Source: Paenibacillus contaminans
GTDB taxonomy: Bacteria > Bacillota > Bacilli > Paenibacillales > NBRC-103111
DNA: 64,000 bases
Direction: 5' to 3'
Assembly: GCF_003285015.1 (NCBI RefSeq)
Contig: NZ_QMFB01000010.1
Span: 244,210-308,209 of the forward strand
Position numbers and translations under genes: made by a program. The notes beneath the pieces are model-generated. The model made no database searches, was not told the origin of the DNA, and saw nothing but the letters and a program-made list of their open reading frames with translations. Shown in pieces: positions 1 through 9,209 of the stretch (its first letter is position 1; the number at the start of each line of letters is the position of its first letter).

Positions 1-245
1 TTAACATCGGCTTCGGAAACATCGTATCCGCAAATCGGATTATTTCGATTGTGAGTCCGGAATCCGCACCGATCAAGCGGATCATTCAAGAGGCGCGCGA
101 CCGCCATATGCTTATCGACGCCACATACGGACGCCGTACACGCGCCGTCATCATCACGGACAGCGATCATGTCATCCTCTCAGCGGTACAGCCGGAAACG
201 GTGGCGCATCGACTTTCCAACAAGGACGATGATCATGACGAATAA
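1..245 (+). CDS. remA: RemA (DUF370) extracellular matrix regulator, 5'-truncated
   Basis: The frame is open from base 3, so the start lies before the window. It reads NIGFGNIVSANRI, then SPESAPIKR, LIDATYGRRTRA and LSAVQPETVAHRLS, which closely matches Bacillus RemA over about 80 residues; only the first few codons are missing. RemA is a small ring-forming DNA-binding protein that activates biofilm matrix operons in Bacillus. The acidic tail DDDHDE ends at TAA 243-245. It overlaps the start of gmk, as in the conserved Bacillales remA-gmk-rpoZ order. Family identity is very secure; the regulatory targets in this organism are not visible here. Confidence 0.93.
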   Translation, partial: NIGFGNIVSANRIISIVSPESAPIKRIIQEARDRHMLIDATYGRRTRAVIITDSDHVILSAVQPETVAHRLSNKDDDHDE

Positions 246-900
246 TGTTGGTCAGCTGAATAACGAGGGAAGAGGCATACTGATCGTGCTTTCCGGCCCG
301 TCCGGCGTCGGTAAGGGAACGGTCTGCGCCCAGCTTCGGAAGTGCGCCGAAGATCTCGTTTATTCGGTATCCGCCACGACGCGGTCCCCGAGACAAGGGG
401 AAGTAGACGGCGTCAACTATTTTTTCAAAACGAAGGAACAATTCCAATCGATGATCGCGGGAGACGAGCTGCTGGAGTGGGCGGAATACGTCGGCAATTA
501 TTATGGAACTCCGCGGGATTTCGTCGAACGGACGCTTTCATCAGGCAAGGATATCATATTGGAGATTGAAGTTCAGGGTGCGCTTAAAGTCAGACAAAAG
601 TTTCCTGAGGGCATTTTTATTTTCTTGCTTCCTCCTTCGCTGAACGAGCTGCAAAACCGGATTACGACGCGCGGTACCGAAAGCGAGGAAACGATTCGCA
701 GCCGGATGAACGTGGCGGTTGAAGAACTGGCGCTGCTGGAGCATTATGACTATGCGATCGTCAATGACGAAGTGCAGAAGGCATGCGAGCGCGTCCAGGC
801 GATCCTTACAGCGGAGCATTGCAAGAGAGAGCGAGTTTCGCCGAAAATTCAAAAATGGCTGGAAGAGGTGGCAGACAATGTTGTATCCTTCGATCGATAA
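235..900 (+). CDS. gmk: Guanylate kinase
   Basis: Phosphorylates GMP to GDP with ATP in purine nucleotide metabolism, cytoplasmic. The P-loop reads LSGPSGVGKGT near residues 17-27 and is followed by the guanylate-binding SATTRSPRQGEVDGVNYFF and the lid region. About 221 residues, slightly longer than usual because of a short N-terminal leader. I chose ATG 235, which has AAGGA at 222-226 about 8 bases upstream; an in-frame ATG at 229 and one at 169 are worse placed. It overlaps the end of remA by 11 bases and rpoZ begins inside its 3' end, so the three genes are translationally linked. Confidence 0.95.
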   Translation: MTNNVGQLNNEGRGILIVLSGPSGVGKGTVCAQLRKCAEDLVYSVSATTRSPRQGEVDGVNYFFKTKEQFQSMIAGDELLEWAEYVGNYYGTPRDFVERTLSSGKDIILEIEVQGALKVRQKFPEGIFIFLLPPSLNELQNRITTRGTESEETIRSRMNVAVEELALLEHYDYAIVNDEVQKACERVQAILTAEHCKRERVSPKIQKWLEEVADNVVSFDR

Positions 901-1090
901 GCTGCTTGACAAGGTCGACAGCAAATATTCTTTGGTCGTCGCAGTTTCCAAACGCGCGCGCAAGCTGCGCGAAGGGACGAAATCCGAGCTTCGCAATCCG
1001 AAATCGCATAAGCAGGTAGGCGTAGCGCTCGAGGAGCTCTATATGGATTACATTCACTACGAGAAGCTGCACAAGGAAGCAACCAAGTAG
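878..1090 (+). CDS. rpoZ: RNA polymerase omega subunit
   Basis: A 70-residue omega subunit, which helps fold and hold the beta' subunit of RNA polymerase. It begins MLYPSIDKLLDKVDSKYSLV and carries the family signature VAVSKRARKLREG followed by KSHKQVGVALEEL. The start is ATG 878 with GGAAGAGG at 861-868. It overlaps gmk by 23 bases in another frame, normal for this operon. A strong terminator follows at 1096-1126, closing the remA-gmk-rpoZ unit before coaBC. Confidence 0.94.
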   Translation: MLYPSIDKLLDKVDSKYSLVVAVSKRARKLREGTKSELRNPKSHKQVGVALEELYMDYIHYEKLHKEATK

Positions 1091-1095
1091 TACCA

Positions 1096-1126
1096 AATAA
1101 CAACCCGCAGAGGTTGTTATTTTTTT
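1096..1126 (+). terminator. Rho-independent terminator after rpoZ
   Basis: A perfect 10-bp stem AATAACAACC (1096-1105) / GGTTGTTATT (1112-1121) with a 6-base loop, running directly into a T run at 1120-1126. It lies 5 bases after the rpoZ stop and separates this transcript from coaBC. Confidence 0.9.
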
Positions 1127-1200
1127 AGTCTAACAGCAAGTATATCGTCGTTAATAAAATTCCCGCCAGTTACTTTTCAGGGGAACAAGGAGGCCGTAAG

Positions 1201-2412
1201 ATGCTGAAAGGCAAAACGATTTTGCTCGGCGTATGCGGAGGAATTGCCGCGTACAAGGCGGCGGCGTTGTGCAGCAAGCTGACCCAAGCCGGCGCCCGAG
1301 TCCGCGTCATCATGACGGAGTCGGCGCTGCAATTCGTCACGCCGTTAACATTCCAAACGCTGTCGCGACACGATGTGTATACGGACACGTTCGATGAGAA
1401 GAACGCAGCGGTAGTTTCGCATATCGACTTGGCGGATCATGCGGATGTCGTCATCGTAGCGCCGGCAACGGCAAATATGCTCGCCAAAATGGCGCATGGG
1501 CTTGCCGACGATATGCTGAGCACGACGCTTCTCGCGACGATGGCGCCGGTCGTCGTCGCGCCGGCGATGAACGTGCATATGTACGACCATCCGGCCGTAA
1601 AGAGCAATATGTCGGTGCTTCAGCAGCGCGGGGTGCGTTTCGTCGAACCCGGCGTCGGCCAGCTGGCATGCGGTTACGTGGGCAAGGGACGGCTTGCCGA
1701 GCCGGAGGAAATCGTTGCGTATCTCGAAAGGATGTTTGCCGAGCGGAAGCTTTTGGCCGGCAAACGGATGCTTGTCACGGCAGGCGGAACGATCGAGCGG
1801 ATCGATCCGGTCCGTTATTTGACGAATGATTCTTCAGGCAAAATGGGGTATGCGATCGCCGAAGCGGCCGGAAGGATGGGGGCCGACGTCACGCTTGTCA
1901 CCGCCAAAACGGGATTGGCGGCGCCGGAAGGCGTTCGGGTCATTCCGGTCATTTCGGCGCGGGATATGCTGGAAGCGGTCATGTCGAGGCTCGACGAGTC
2001 GGATATCGTGATCAAATCCGCGGCGGTTGCGGACTATCGTCCGGCCGTGCAAGAAGCCCGCAAAATTAAAAAGAAAGAAGACACGATGACGATAACGCTT
2101 GTGAAGAACGAAGATATACTGCAGACGGTTGGAGAGAATCGGACCCATCAATTCGTCGTAGGCTTTGCAGCCGAGACGGCGCCGACCGAGCAGATGATCA
2201 TGGACAAGCTGATGCGGAAAAACTGCGATCTTCTTGTCGTAAACGACGTCTCGCTGGATGGAGCGGGCTTCGGTCTCGATACGAATATCGTGAACGTGTA
2301 TGACCGTAACGGACTCCTCGAAGCAATGCCTATACTGAGCAAGCTGGAAGTGGCGGAGAAGCTGCTCAAGCTTGTCGCGGCTCGGGTTTCGGCTGCGGGG
2401 AGCGAAAGCTGA
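1201..2412 (+). CDS. coaBC: Bifunctional phosphopantothenoylcysteine decarboxylase / phosphopantothenate-cysteine ligase
   Basis: Two consecutive steps of coenzyme A synthesis. The N-terminal flavoprotein half (about residues 1-180) begins LLGVCGGIAAYKAA and contains the PAMNVHMY substrate-clamp motif and a catalytic His-containing segment VVSHIDLADHAD. The C-terminal CoaB half starts near residue 185 with MLVTAGGTIERIDPVR and SSGKMGYAIAEAA, and ends with the KIKKKEDTMTITLVKNEDIL synthetase motif. 403 residues is the usual fused length. ATG 1201 has AGGAGG about 7 bases upstream. The stop overlaps the priA start (TGATG at 2410-2414). The pathway reappears at 38.2 kb with coaD. Confidence 0.95.
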   Translation: MLKGKTILLGVCGGIAAYKAAALCSKLTQAGARVRVIMTESALQFVTPLTFQTLSRHDVYTDTFDEKNAAVVSHIDLADHADVVIVAPATANMLAKMAHGLADDMLSTTLLATMAPVVVAPAMNVHMYDHPAVKSNMSVLQQRGVRFVEPGVGQLACGYVGKGRLAEPEEIVAYLERMFAERKLLAGKRMLVTAGGTIERIDPVRYLTNDSSGKMGYAIAEAAGRMGADVTLVTAKTGLAAPEGVRVIPVISARDMLEAVMSRLDESDIVIKSAAVADYRPAVQEARKIKKKEDTMTITLVKNEDILQTVGENRTHQFVVGFAAETAPTEQMIMDKLMRKNCDLLVVNDVSLDGAGFGLDTNIVNVYDRNGLLEAMPILSKLEVAEKLLKLVAARVSAAGSES

Positions 2413-4985
2413 TGATTGCCAATGTGATCGTCGACGTGCCGGCGAAGCAGACGAACCGCACCTTCGATTATATCATTCCGGATGCGATGCGGGGATGGCT
2501 GGCGATCGGAAGCCGGGTCGGCGTGCCGTTCGGACCGCGCGTCGTTCAAGGCTTTGTCGTCAGCATGTCGGAGCGCGCCGACGTCGCCGCAAGCAAGCTG
2601 AAGCCGATCGCCCAAGTGATGGACCTCGTGCCTCCGCTTACCCCCGAGCTTGTCGAGCTGGCACGGTGGATGAGCCGCACCTATTTATGTCATGAGATTA
2701 CCGCGCTCCAAGCCATGATTCCCGGGGCGCTCAAGGCTAAGTACGAGCGCTATGTAACGTTAGGCGGGGCTGCCGACGAGGAGGCTGCCGCACAAGGGTT
2801 CGGACAGCTTTCATTTGATAATCGCGCCGACATAGCGGCATTCGTCCGCAGCAAGGAGCATGTGCCCCTCGAACAGCTGCTGGAAAGGTTCGCCGGTGAC
2901 GGTGCGCTTATTCAAAGCATGATTAAAAGCGGGGAGCTGCTTGAGGTGCAGACGATCAAAAATCGTCTGTCCGCCAAAAAAGTGCTTGTCGTTTATCCGC
3001 CTGAGGATCCTTCCGTTCTGGAAGCATGCGTGAGCAAGCTTCCGGCCGGCGCGAAAAGGCAAAAAGAAGTGCTTGAGCATCTGATCCGGAACCCTGCCCC
3101 AGTCCGGCTGACGGAGCTTGCGCTGGAGTTGAACGTCGGGGCCGGCACCGTCAAAGGCTTGGCCGACAAGGGCTGGATCGGACTCCGCGAGACGGAGGTA
3201 TTCCGCGATCCGTACGCCGGCCGCGAGTTTAAGCGAACGCAGCCGCTGCCCTTCACGGAGGAGCAAGCCGCTGTGTTCGAGCCTATTCAAGCTGCACTGA
3301 CTGCCGTCAGACATGAGGTGTTCCTGCTGCATGGCGTGACCGGCAGCGGGAAGACGGAGGTGTATCTGCAGGCGATACGGCAATGCCTGGACCAGGGGCG
3401 CGAAGCGATCGTGCTTGTTCCGGAAATATCGTTGACACCGCAAATGGTCGAGCGCTTCAAGGGCCGTTTCGGCAGCGAAGTGGCCGTACTGCACAGCCGT
3501 CTCTCGAATGGCGAGCGTTATGACGAATGGCGGAAAATCGCGCTTAAGCAGGTGCGTGTCGTTATCGGCGCCCGCTCGGCGATTTTTGCACCTTTTACGA
3601 GTCTCGGCCTTATCATAATAGATGAAGAGCATGAAACGTCCTACAAGCAAGAGGACAGTCCGAAATACCACGCGCGCGAGGTCGCGATCGAGCGGGCGAT
3701 TCGCCATCGAGCGGCAGTCGTACTCGGTTCCGCAACGCCGTCGCTGGAAAGTTACTATCGGGCCAGCGAACGGGATGACCGGAGCGGAGCCGCCGGCCGG
3801 CAGGCCGGACCGGGAGGAAGTCCGTTTGCCGGAGTAAACGCCGGCAGAGCGGCAGCCGTGGCGCATCCCTCGGCTTACCGGCTGCTAACAATGAAGGAAC
3901 GGGTACAAGGCAGGCCGCTTCCGCCCGTCCATCTGGTCGATATGCGCGAGGAGCTGAAGCAGGGGAACCGGTCGATGTTCAGCCGCCCTTTGTATAAAGC
4001 GATCGAAGAACGGTTAGAAAAGAAACAACAGGTCGTTTTGTTTCTGAACCGTCGAGGCTACTCGACCTTCGTCATGTGCAGGGAATGCGGCCATACGCTC
4101 GGTTGCCCGCATTGCGACATATCGCTTACGTATCATCAAAGCTCGCAAACCGTCCGCTGCCATTATTGCGGCTATGCGGAGCCTCAAGCTCGTACTTGTC
4201 CGAGCTGCAGCAGCGAGCATATCCGTTTTTTCGGAACCGGCACGCAGAAGGTCGAGGAAGAGCTCGGCAAGCTCTTCCCCGGCATTCGGGTTATTCGGAT
4301 GGACGTGGATACGACGACGGAGAAAGGCTCCCACGAAAAGCTGCTCACCATGTTCCGCAATCGGGAAGCCGACGTTCTGCTCGGGACGCAGATGGTCGCC
4401 AAAGGACTCGATTTCCCGGACGTTACGCTCGTCGGCGTCATCGCGGCGGATACGGTGCTGAATCTGCCCGATTTTCGCGCGGGAGAACGGACGTTTCAGC
4501 TGCTGACGCAGGTCGCGGGCAGGGCGGGCAGGCACGAGCTGCCGGGCGAAGTATTCGTCCAAACGTACACGCCGGAGCATTACAGCATCGTTACGGCGAG
4601 CGGGCACGATTATGAGGCGTTCCTCGAGGAGGAGCTCCGCATGCGCGAAGCCGGCGGATACCCGCCTTATTACCGGCTCATTCTGATTACGATCTCGCAT
4701 GAGCAGATTCCTATGCTAGTCCGAACGGCGGAATCGCTTGTCGGGCATATTAAAGAGCTGCTGCTGCGGGAAACGGACGGAAGCGACGATGCGATGGTAC
4801 TGGGGCCAGTAGCCTCGCCGATCCCGAGAATCAAAGATAGATATCGATTCCAATGCATGATAAAATATCGGGGGGATTCGCAGCTTCCCTCGCTTATTGC
4901 GAAAGCTGCGGAAGCGTTTGACGACGTATGCAGGCAGCATAACGTCCAGATCGGCATCGACGTCGATCCGCAATTATTGATGTAA
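2412..4985 (+). CDS. priA: Primosomal protein N' (replication restart helicase PriA)
   Basis: A 3'-5' superfamily 2 helicase that reloads the replisome at stalled forks. Walker A GVTGSGKTE lies near residue 310 and the DEEH box near 404. The paired-cysteine zinc region CRECGHTLGCPHC ... CHYCGYAEPQARTCPSC lies near 555-600, followed by the GTQKVEEEL and QVAGRAGR helicase motifs. At 857 residues it is longer than the roughly 800 usual. The excess is a Gly/Ala/Arg-rich, low-complexity stretch of about 35 residues (residues about 455-490, bases 3775-3880) between the two helicase lobes. It is translationally coupled to coaBC. Confidence 0.95.
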   Translation: MIANVIVDVPAKQTNRTFDYIIPDAMRGWLAIGSRVGVPFGPRVVQGFVVSMSERADVAASKLKPIAQVMDLVPPLTPELVELARWMSRTYLCHEITALQAMIPGALKAKYERYVTLGGAADEEAAAQGFGQLSFDNRADIAAFVRSKEHVPLEQLLERFAGDGALIQSMIKSGELLEVQTIKNRLSAKKVLVVYPPEDPSVLEACVSKLPAGAKRQKEVLEHLIRNPAPVRLTELALELNVGAGTVKGLADKGWIGLRETEVFRDPYAGREFKRTQPLPFTEEQAAVFEPIQAALTAVRHEVFLLHGVTGSGKTEVYLQAIRQCLDQGREAIVLVPEISLTPQMVERFKGRFGSEVAVLHSRLSNGERYDEWRKIALKQVRVVIGARSAIFAPFTSLGLIIIDEEHETSYKQEDSPKYHAREVAIERAIRHRAAVVLGSATPSLESYYRASERDDRSGAAGRQAGPGGSPFAGVNAGRAAAVAHPSAYRLLTMKERVQGRPLPPVHLVDMREELKQGNRSMFSRPLYKAIEERLEKKQQVVLFLNRRGYSTFVMCRECGHTLGCPHCDISLTYHQSSQTVRCHYCGYAEPQARTCPSCSSEHIRFFGTGTQKVEEELGKLFPGIRVIRMDVDTTTEKGSHEKLLTMFRNREADVLLGTQMVAKGLDFPDVTLVGVIAADTVLNLPDFRAGERTFQLLTQVAGRAGRHELPGEVFVQTYTPEHYSIVTASGHDYEAFLEEELRMREAGGYPPYYRLILITISHEQIPMLVRTAESLVGHIKELLLRETDGSDDAMVLGPVASPIPRIKDRYRFQCMIKYRGDSQLPSLIAKAAEAFDDVCRQHNVQIGIDVDPQLLM

Positions 4986-5041
4986 CGGACAATCGGTCCG
5001 CATAGTGTAAATGTTGCGAGAGGGAAAAGGTGGTTAACGAC

Positions 5042-5524
5042 ATGGCGATACGAATGATAGTAAAAGAGCCCGATCCGGTGCTTCGGGAGAAAGCGAAGCA
5101 CGTACCGAGCATAACGCCGAATATTCAAAAGCTGCTCAGAGATATGGCGGATACGATGTACGATGCCCGCGGCGTCGGCTTGGCTGCCCCGCAAATCGGC
5201 ATTTTGAAAAGGGCGATCGTAATGGACTGCGGTGAGGAGCACGGCGGTCTGATCGAATTGGTGAACCCTGAGATCGTATCGACGGAAGGCGAGCAATTCG
5301 GACCTGAAGGCTGCTTAAGCATTCCGGGCTTGCAAGGCGATGTGCGCCGTGCGGAGAAGGTCGTCGTAAAGGGACTGAACCGGAACGGCGAGACGATTAC
5401 GATCGAAGGCACGGAGCTGCTGGCCCGCTGTATTTTGCATGAAGTCGATCATTTGAACGGCGTTCTGTTTACGGATTTAGCGGAGAAAGTGTACCGCAGC
5501 GAAGAACAGGAGGACGAGGAGTGA
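5042..5524 (+). CDS. def: Peptide deformylase
   Basis: Removes the N-formyl group from nascent proteins; a metal-dependent enzyme. All three family motifs are present: GVGLAAPQIG, EGCLSIPG (with the metal-binding Cys) and HEVDHLNG (HExxH-type). About 160 residues. ATG 5042 is preferred because AAAGGTGG lies 9 bases upstream; a GTG at 5030 in the same frame is possible. Its stop overlaps the fmt GTG by four bases, pairing deformylase with formyltransferase as in most bacteria. Confidence 0.95.
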   Translation: MAIRMIVKEPDPVLREKAKHVPSITPNIQKLLRDMADTMYDARGVGLAAPQIGILKRAIVMDCGEEHGGLIELVNPEIVSTEGEQFGPEGCLSIPGLQGDVRRAEKVVVKGLNRNGETITIEGTELLARCILHEVDHLNGVLFTDLAEKVYRSEEQEDEE

Positions 5525-6483
5525 GCGGTGTGAAGGTTGTCTTCATGGGAACGCCGGATTTTGCCGTTCCGGCGCTTAACGTTCTGCTGGCGGAAGGCTA
5601 CGATGTCGTCGCCGTCGTATCGCAGCCGGACCGCCCGAAGGGCCGCAAGCGGATTTTGACGCCGCCGCCTGTCAAAGTGGAAGCGGAGAAGCACGGCATC
5701 CCCGTACTTCAGCCTGAAAAAATGCGCAGCCCCGAATCGGTCGCTGCGCTTGCGGCATTCGAGCCCGATTTGATCGTTACGGCGGCTTACGGGCAAATAT
5801 TGCCGAAATCGGTGCTGGCGCTGCCGAAGCACGGATGCATTAATGTACATGCTTCGCTGCTGCCGAAATACCGCGGCGGGGCGCCGATTCAGCATTCGAT
5901 TCTGAAGGGCGAAGCCGTTACGGGCGTTACCATCATGTATATGGCCGAAGGGCTGGACACCGGAGATATGCTGGCGGTTACGGAAGTGCCGATTACGGAC
6001 GAGGATACGGGCGGTTCGATGTTCGAGAAGCTAAGCGCGGCAGGCGCTGAATTGCTGAAACGGACGCTGCCGGAGCTATTGTCCGGTAAGCTGCAAGCGG
6101 TGCCGCAAAATCATGCGGAGGCGACGATCGCGCCGAATATCAAACGCGAAGACGAGCTTTTGCGTTGGGATAAAACAGCGATCGAGCTGTTTAATCAAAT
6201 TCGCGGGCTGAACCCGTGGCCGGTTGCGTTTACGACGCTGAACGGCGAGGTGTTTAAAGTTTGGTCAAGCCTAAAGCCGTCTGAGGCAAGCCAAGGCCAA
6301 GCCGGCAAGGCGGATGCTGTGCCCGGAACGGTGCTGCAGCTTTCCGATGCGGGGATGGAAGTGCAGACCGGCGGCGGCACGCTCTGGCTAACCGTCGTGC
6401 AGCCGGCCGGCAAAAAAGCGATGGATGTCGCTCAATTTCGGCGGGGTGCGGCATTGCCGAGCGGTACCGTACTCGGACAATAA
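5521..6483 (+). CDS. fmt: Methionyl-tRNA formyltransferase
   Basis: Transfers a formyl group from 10-formyl-tetrahydrofolate to initiator Met-tRNA. It starts near VFMGTPDFAVPAL and carries the catalytic SLLPKYRGGAPI segment with the N-x-H pair (CINVHAS), then the C-terminal tRNA-binding domain from NQIRGLNPWP. 320 residues, normal. GTG 5521 has AGGAGG 7 bases upstream and overlaps the def stop. The C-terminal domain is Ala/Gly-rich near residues 255-270. Confidence 0.95.
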   Translation: MSGVKVVFMGTPDFAVPALNVLLAEGYDVVAVVSQPDRPKGRKRILTPPPVKVEAEKHGIPVLQPEKMRSPESVAALAAFEPDLIVTAAYGQILPKSVLALPKHGCINVHASLLPKYRGGAPIQHSILKGEAVTGVTIMYMAEGLDTGDMLAVTEVPITDEDTGGSMFEKLSAAGAELLKRTLPELLSGKLQAVPQNHAEATIAPNIKREDELLRWDKTAIELFNQIRGLNPWPVAFTTLNGEVFKVWSSLKPSEASQGQAGKADAVPGTVLQLSDAGMEVQTGGGTLWLTVVQPAGKKAMDVAQFRRGAALPSGTVLGQ

Positions 6484-6600
6484 GTACGGGGTCAGGAGTT
6501 TGCAAGCTTAGAAGCGGACCGGGAATCGTAACGCGAATCCTTCATTCAAGAGCTCGCATATACGGGAATCGGTTCGCTGGAACGGAAGGAGGAGTTCGAT

Positions 6601-7980
6601 TTGAACGAACGTTCGAGCAAATCGGGCGGATCCAAAATCAAATCTGCGCGGGAAATCGCCATGGACGTTTTGACGCGCGTAGATACCGATAAAGCATACA
6701 GTAATCTGCTTCTGAATCAGATGCTGCAGAAGCACAAGCTGGAGCGGCCTGATGCCGGCCTTGCGACCGAACTGGTGTACGGTACGATCCAGCGGCTTAA
6801 TACGATCGATCATTTTCTCGCCCGATTCGTCGCTAAGGGCATTCATAAGCTGGAGCCTTGGGTACGCAGCTTGCTGCGGCTGAGCTTCTACCAGATTTAT
6901 TACCTGCAGCGTATTCCTGCTCACGCAGCGGTTAACGAGGCGGTAAACATCGCCAAGAAAAAAGGCCATCAAGGGATTTCCGGGATGGTCAACGGTGTGC
7001 TTCGCAATGTGTTGAGGCAGAAGGATGCGCTTGTGATCGGCGAGGACGGGCATGCGGTCCGCCAAATATCGCTGCTTCATTCTCATCCCGAATGGCTGGT
7101 TGCCCGCTGGGTTCGCCAATACGGCGAGGAGACAACCGCGCGAATGTGCGAAGCGAACAACGAAGCGCCGCATGCAAGCGCAAGGGTAAACCGGATGAAG
7201 CGGACAAGGGAGGACATGCTCGGAGCGTTAGCCGCCTCCGGCTTGGATGCGGCGCCTTCGAAGCTCGCTCCGGCAGGCATCGTAGTCAAAGGCGGAGGGA
7301 ATCTTGCCTTGACTCCCTGGTATGCCGAAGGCGAAATCAGCGTTCAGGACGAAAGCTCAATGCTCGTCGCGGAGGCCGTATCCCCCCGGCCGGGCATGCG
7401 CGTGCTGGATTGCTGCTCGGCCCCGGGCGGAAAGACGGCGCATATGGCAGAGAAGATGGGCGATAATGGGACGATCGTTGCCTGCGACCTGCATCCTCAC
7501 AAGGAGCAGCTCATTCGCGATCAAGCCGACCGGCTGGGTCTTTCCGCCATACGGACGATAGTAGGCGACGCGGAGAAGCTGGACGCCGCATTCGAGGCCG
7601 AGTCGTTCGATTGCATTTTGCTTGATGCGCCATGCTCGGGCCTGGGAGTCATCCGGAGAAAGCCGGACCTGAAATGGGCCAAAGCGGAGACGGATATTGA
7701 GGATATTTGCGGCGTTCAGCATGCGATACTCGAATCCGTTCACAAGCTGCTTAAGCCGGGCGGCATTCTCGTCTACAGCACATGCACCGTGGAACGGAGC
7801 GAAAACGAGGGGATGATCGAGCGGTTTACCCGCGAGCATCCGGAATTTCGTCTCGAGCCGTTCCCGGAGGGCGCTTTGCCGCCTGAGCTCGAAGCAGAAG
7901 GCAGGCGCGGGATGCTTCAGCTGCTTCCGCATCATTTCCATTCGGACGGCTTCTTCATCGCACGGCTGCGCAAGGGCTGA
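6601..7980 (+). CDS. rsmB: 16S rRNA (cytosine-967-C5)-methyltransferase RsmB
   Basis: Methylates 16S rRNA C967 with SAM. The N-terminal NusB-like RNA-binding domain (about residues 15-150, ARE-IAMDVLTRV ... INHAAVNEAV-like segment) is followed by a Rossmann methyltransferase. Its motifs are CCSAPGGKTAHM, DAPCSGLGVIRRKPD (motif IV) and YSTCTVERSENEG (motif VI with catalytic Cys). 459 residues. It uses a TTG start at 6601 with AAGGAGG 8-9 bases upstream. A 117-base gap separates it from fmt. Confidence 0.94.
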   Translation: MNERSSKSGGSKIKSAREIAMDVLTRVDTDKAYSNLLLNQMLQKHKLERPDAGLATELVYGTIQRLNTIDHFLARFVAKGIHKLEPWVRSLLRLSFYQIYYLQRIPAHAAVNEAVNIAKKKGHQGISGMVNGVLRNVLRQKDALVIGEDGHAVRQISLLHSHPEWLVARWVRQYGEETTARMCEANNEAPHASARVNRMKRTREDMLGALAASGLDAAPSKLAPAGIVVKGGGNLALTPWYAEGEISVQDESSMLVAEAVSPRPGMRVLDCCSAPGGKTAHMAEKMGDNGTIVACDLHPHKEQLIRDQADRLGLSAIRTIVGDAEKLDAAFEAESFDCILLDAPCSGLGVIRRKPDLKWAKAETDIEDICGVQHAILESVHKLLKPGGILVYSTCTVERSENEGMIERFTREHPEFRLEPFPEGALPPELEAEGRRGMLQLLPHHFHSDGFFIARLRKG

Positions 7981-8153
7981 TTGGCTCGCTTAACCCGCTT
8001 CAATTATGGCAAAGCGGCAACGAGCCGGGTATTGGCTGCATGACGCTTTTGCAGCAGAGGCCGCTTCGCTTTCCGATCATGAACGCTTATGATAAAATAA
8101 GCTTTAATCGAGTCTTTACCAGAAATAAGAGTCTAAGTACAGGTTGTGATAGA

Positions 8154-9203
8154 ATGAAACCGTTTATTTACGATTATTCGTTCGAGCAGTGGCAGGAATG
8201 GGTCAAGACGAACGGAATGCCGGCATTTCGTGCCGGCCAAATATTCGACTGGCTTTATGTGAAGCGGGTAACCTCTTTCGAGCAAATGACCAATTTGCCG
8301 AAGGCGCTGCGGGAGCTGCTCGAAGAACAGTTCCGTTTCGTTACGCTTGACGAAATTGCGCGCTACGAATCGAAGGACGGCACAGTCAAGTTTCTGTTCG
8401 AGCTTCAGGACAAAAATGCGATCGAAACCGTCATCATGAAGCATAGCTACGGAAACAGCGTTTGCGTAACGACACAAGTAGGCTGCCGGATCGGCTGCAC
8501 GTTTTGCGCTTCGACCCTTGGCGGTTTGAAACGCGATCTTGCTCCCGGCGAGATTATCGCTCAAGTCGTCAAAGCCCAGCAATTGCTCGATGCGGTGAAC
8601 GAAAGAGTCAGCAGCATCGTCATTATGGGCATCGGCGAGCCTTTCGAAAACTACGATTCGATGATGACCTTTCTGAAAGTGATGATTCACGAGAAAGGGC
8701 TGAACATCGGCCAGCGGCATATCACAGTGTCGACGAGCGGCATCGTGCCCAACATTTACCGTTTCGCCGACGAGGACACGCAGATCAATCTGGCGATTTC
8801 GATCCATGCGCCGAACGACGCTTTGCGCTCCAAGCTGATGCCGGTCAACCGCCGTTTTCCTTTCGCGGATATGATCCAGGCATGCAAGTATTATACCGAG
8901 AAGACGGGCCGGCGCATTACGTTCGAATACGCTTTGATGGGCGGCGTGAACGACCAGCCGGAGCATGCGGAAGAGCTGGCGGAAGTATTGAAGGAAATGC
9001 CGCTTGCCCATGTCAATCTCATTCCGGTTAATTTCGTGCAGGAACGCAATTATGTGCGAACGCCGCGAGAGCATATCTTCCGGTTCCAGCGTATATTGGA
9101 GAAGAACAAAGTGAATGCCACGATTCGAAGAGAGCAAGGAAGCGATATTGCCGCGGCATGCGGACAGCTTCGTGCGAAGCATTTGGAGTCGAGTGCGAGG
9201 TGA
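8154..9203 (+). CDS. rlmN: 23S rRNA (A2503-C2) / tRNA A37 methyltransferase RlmN, radical SAM
   Basis: A radical-SAM enzyme making 2-methyladenosine in 23S rRNA and some tRNAs. The iron-sulfur motif is CRIGCTFCAS, with GIGEPFENYD and the VSTSGIVP and SIHAPND core motifs following. The C-terminal AACGQLRAKH carries the second catalytic cysteine. 349 residues from ATG 8154 (MKPFIYDYSFEQW), matching the family N-terminus. The Shine-Dalgarno is weak, and a longer in-frame reading from 8040 does not resemble the family, so I rejected it. It is directly followed by prpC. Confidence 0.94.
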   Translation: MKPFIYDYSFEQWQEWVKTNGMPAFRAGQIFDWLYVKRVTSFEQMTNLPKALRELLEEQFRFVTLDEIARYESKDGTVKFLFELQDKNAIETVIMKHSYGNSVCVTTQVGCRIGCTFCASTLGGLKRDLAPGEIIAQVVKAQQLLDAVNERVSSIVIMGIGEPFENYDSMMTFLKVMIHEKGLNIGQRHITVSTSGIVPNIYRFADEDTQINLAISIHAPNDALRSKLMPVNRRFPFADMIQACKYYTEKTGRRITFEYALMGGVNDQPEHAEELAEVLKEMPLAHVNLIPVNFVQERNYVRTPREHIFRFQRILEKNKVNATIRREQGSDIAAACGQLRAKHLESSAR

Positions 9204-9209
9204 TGAGTG

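Noticed and set aside
8040..8153. 38-residue N-terminal extension of RlmN
   Set aside because: The extension has no ribosome-binding site and no counterpart in the family; ATG 8154 gives the conserved N-terminus.
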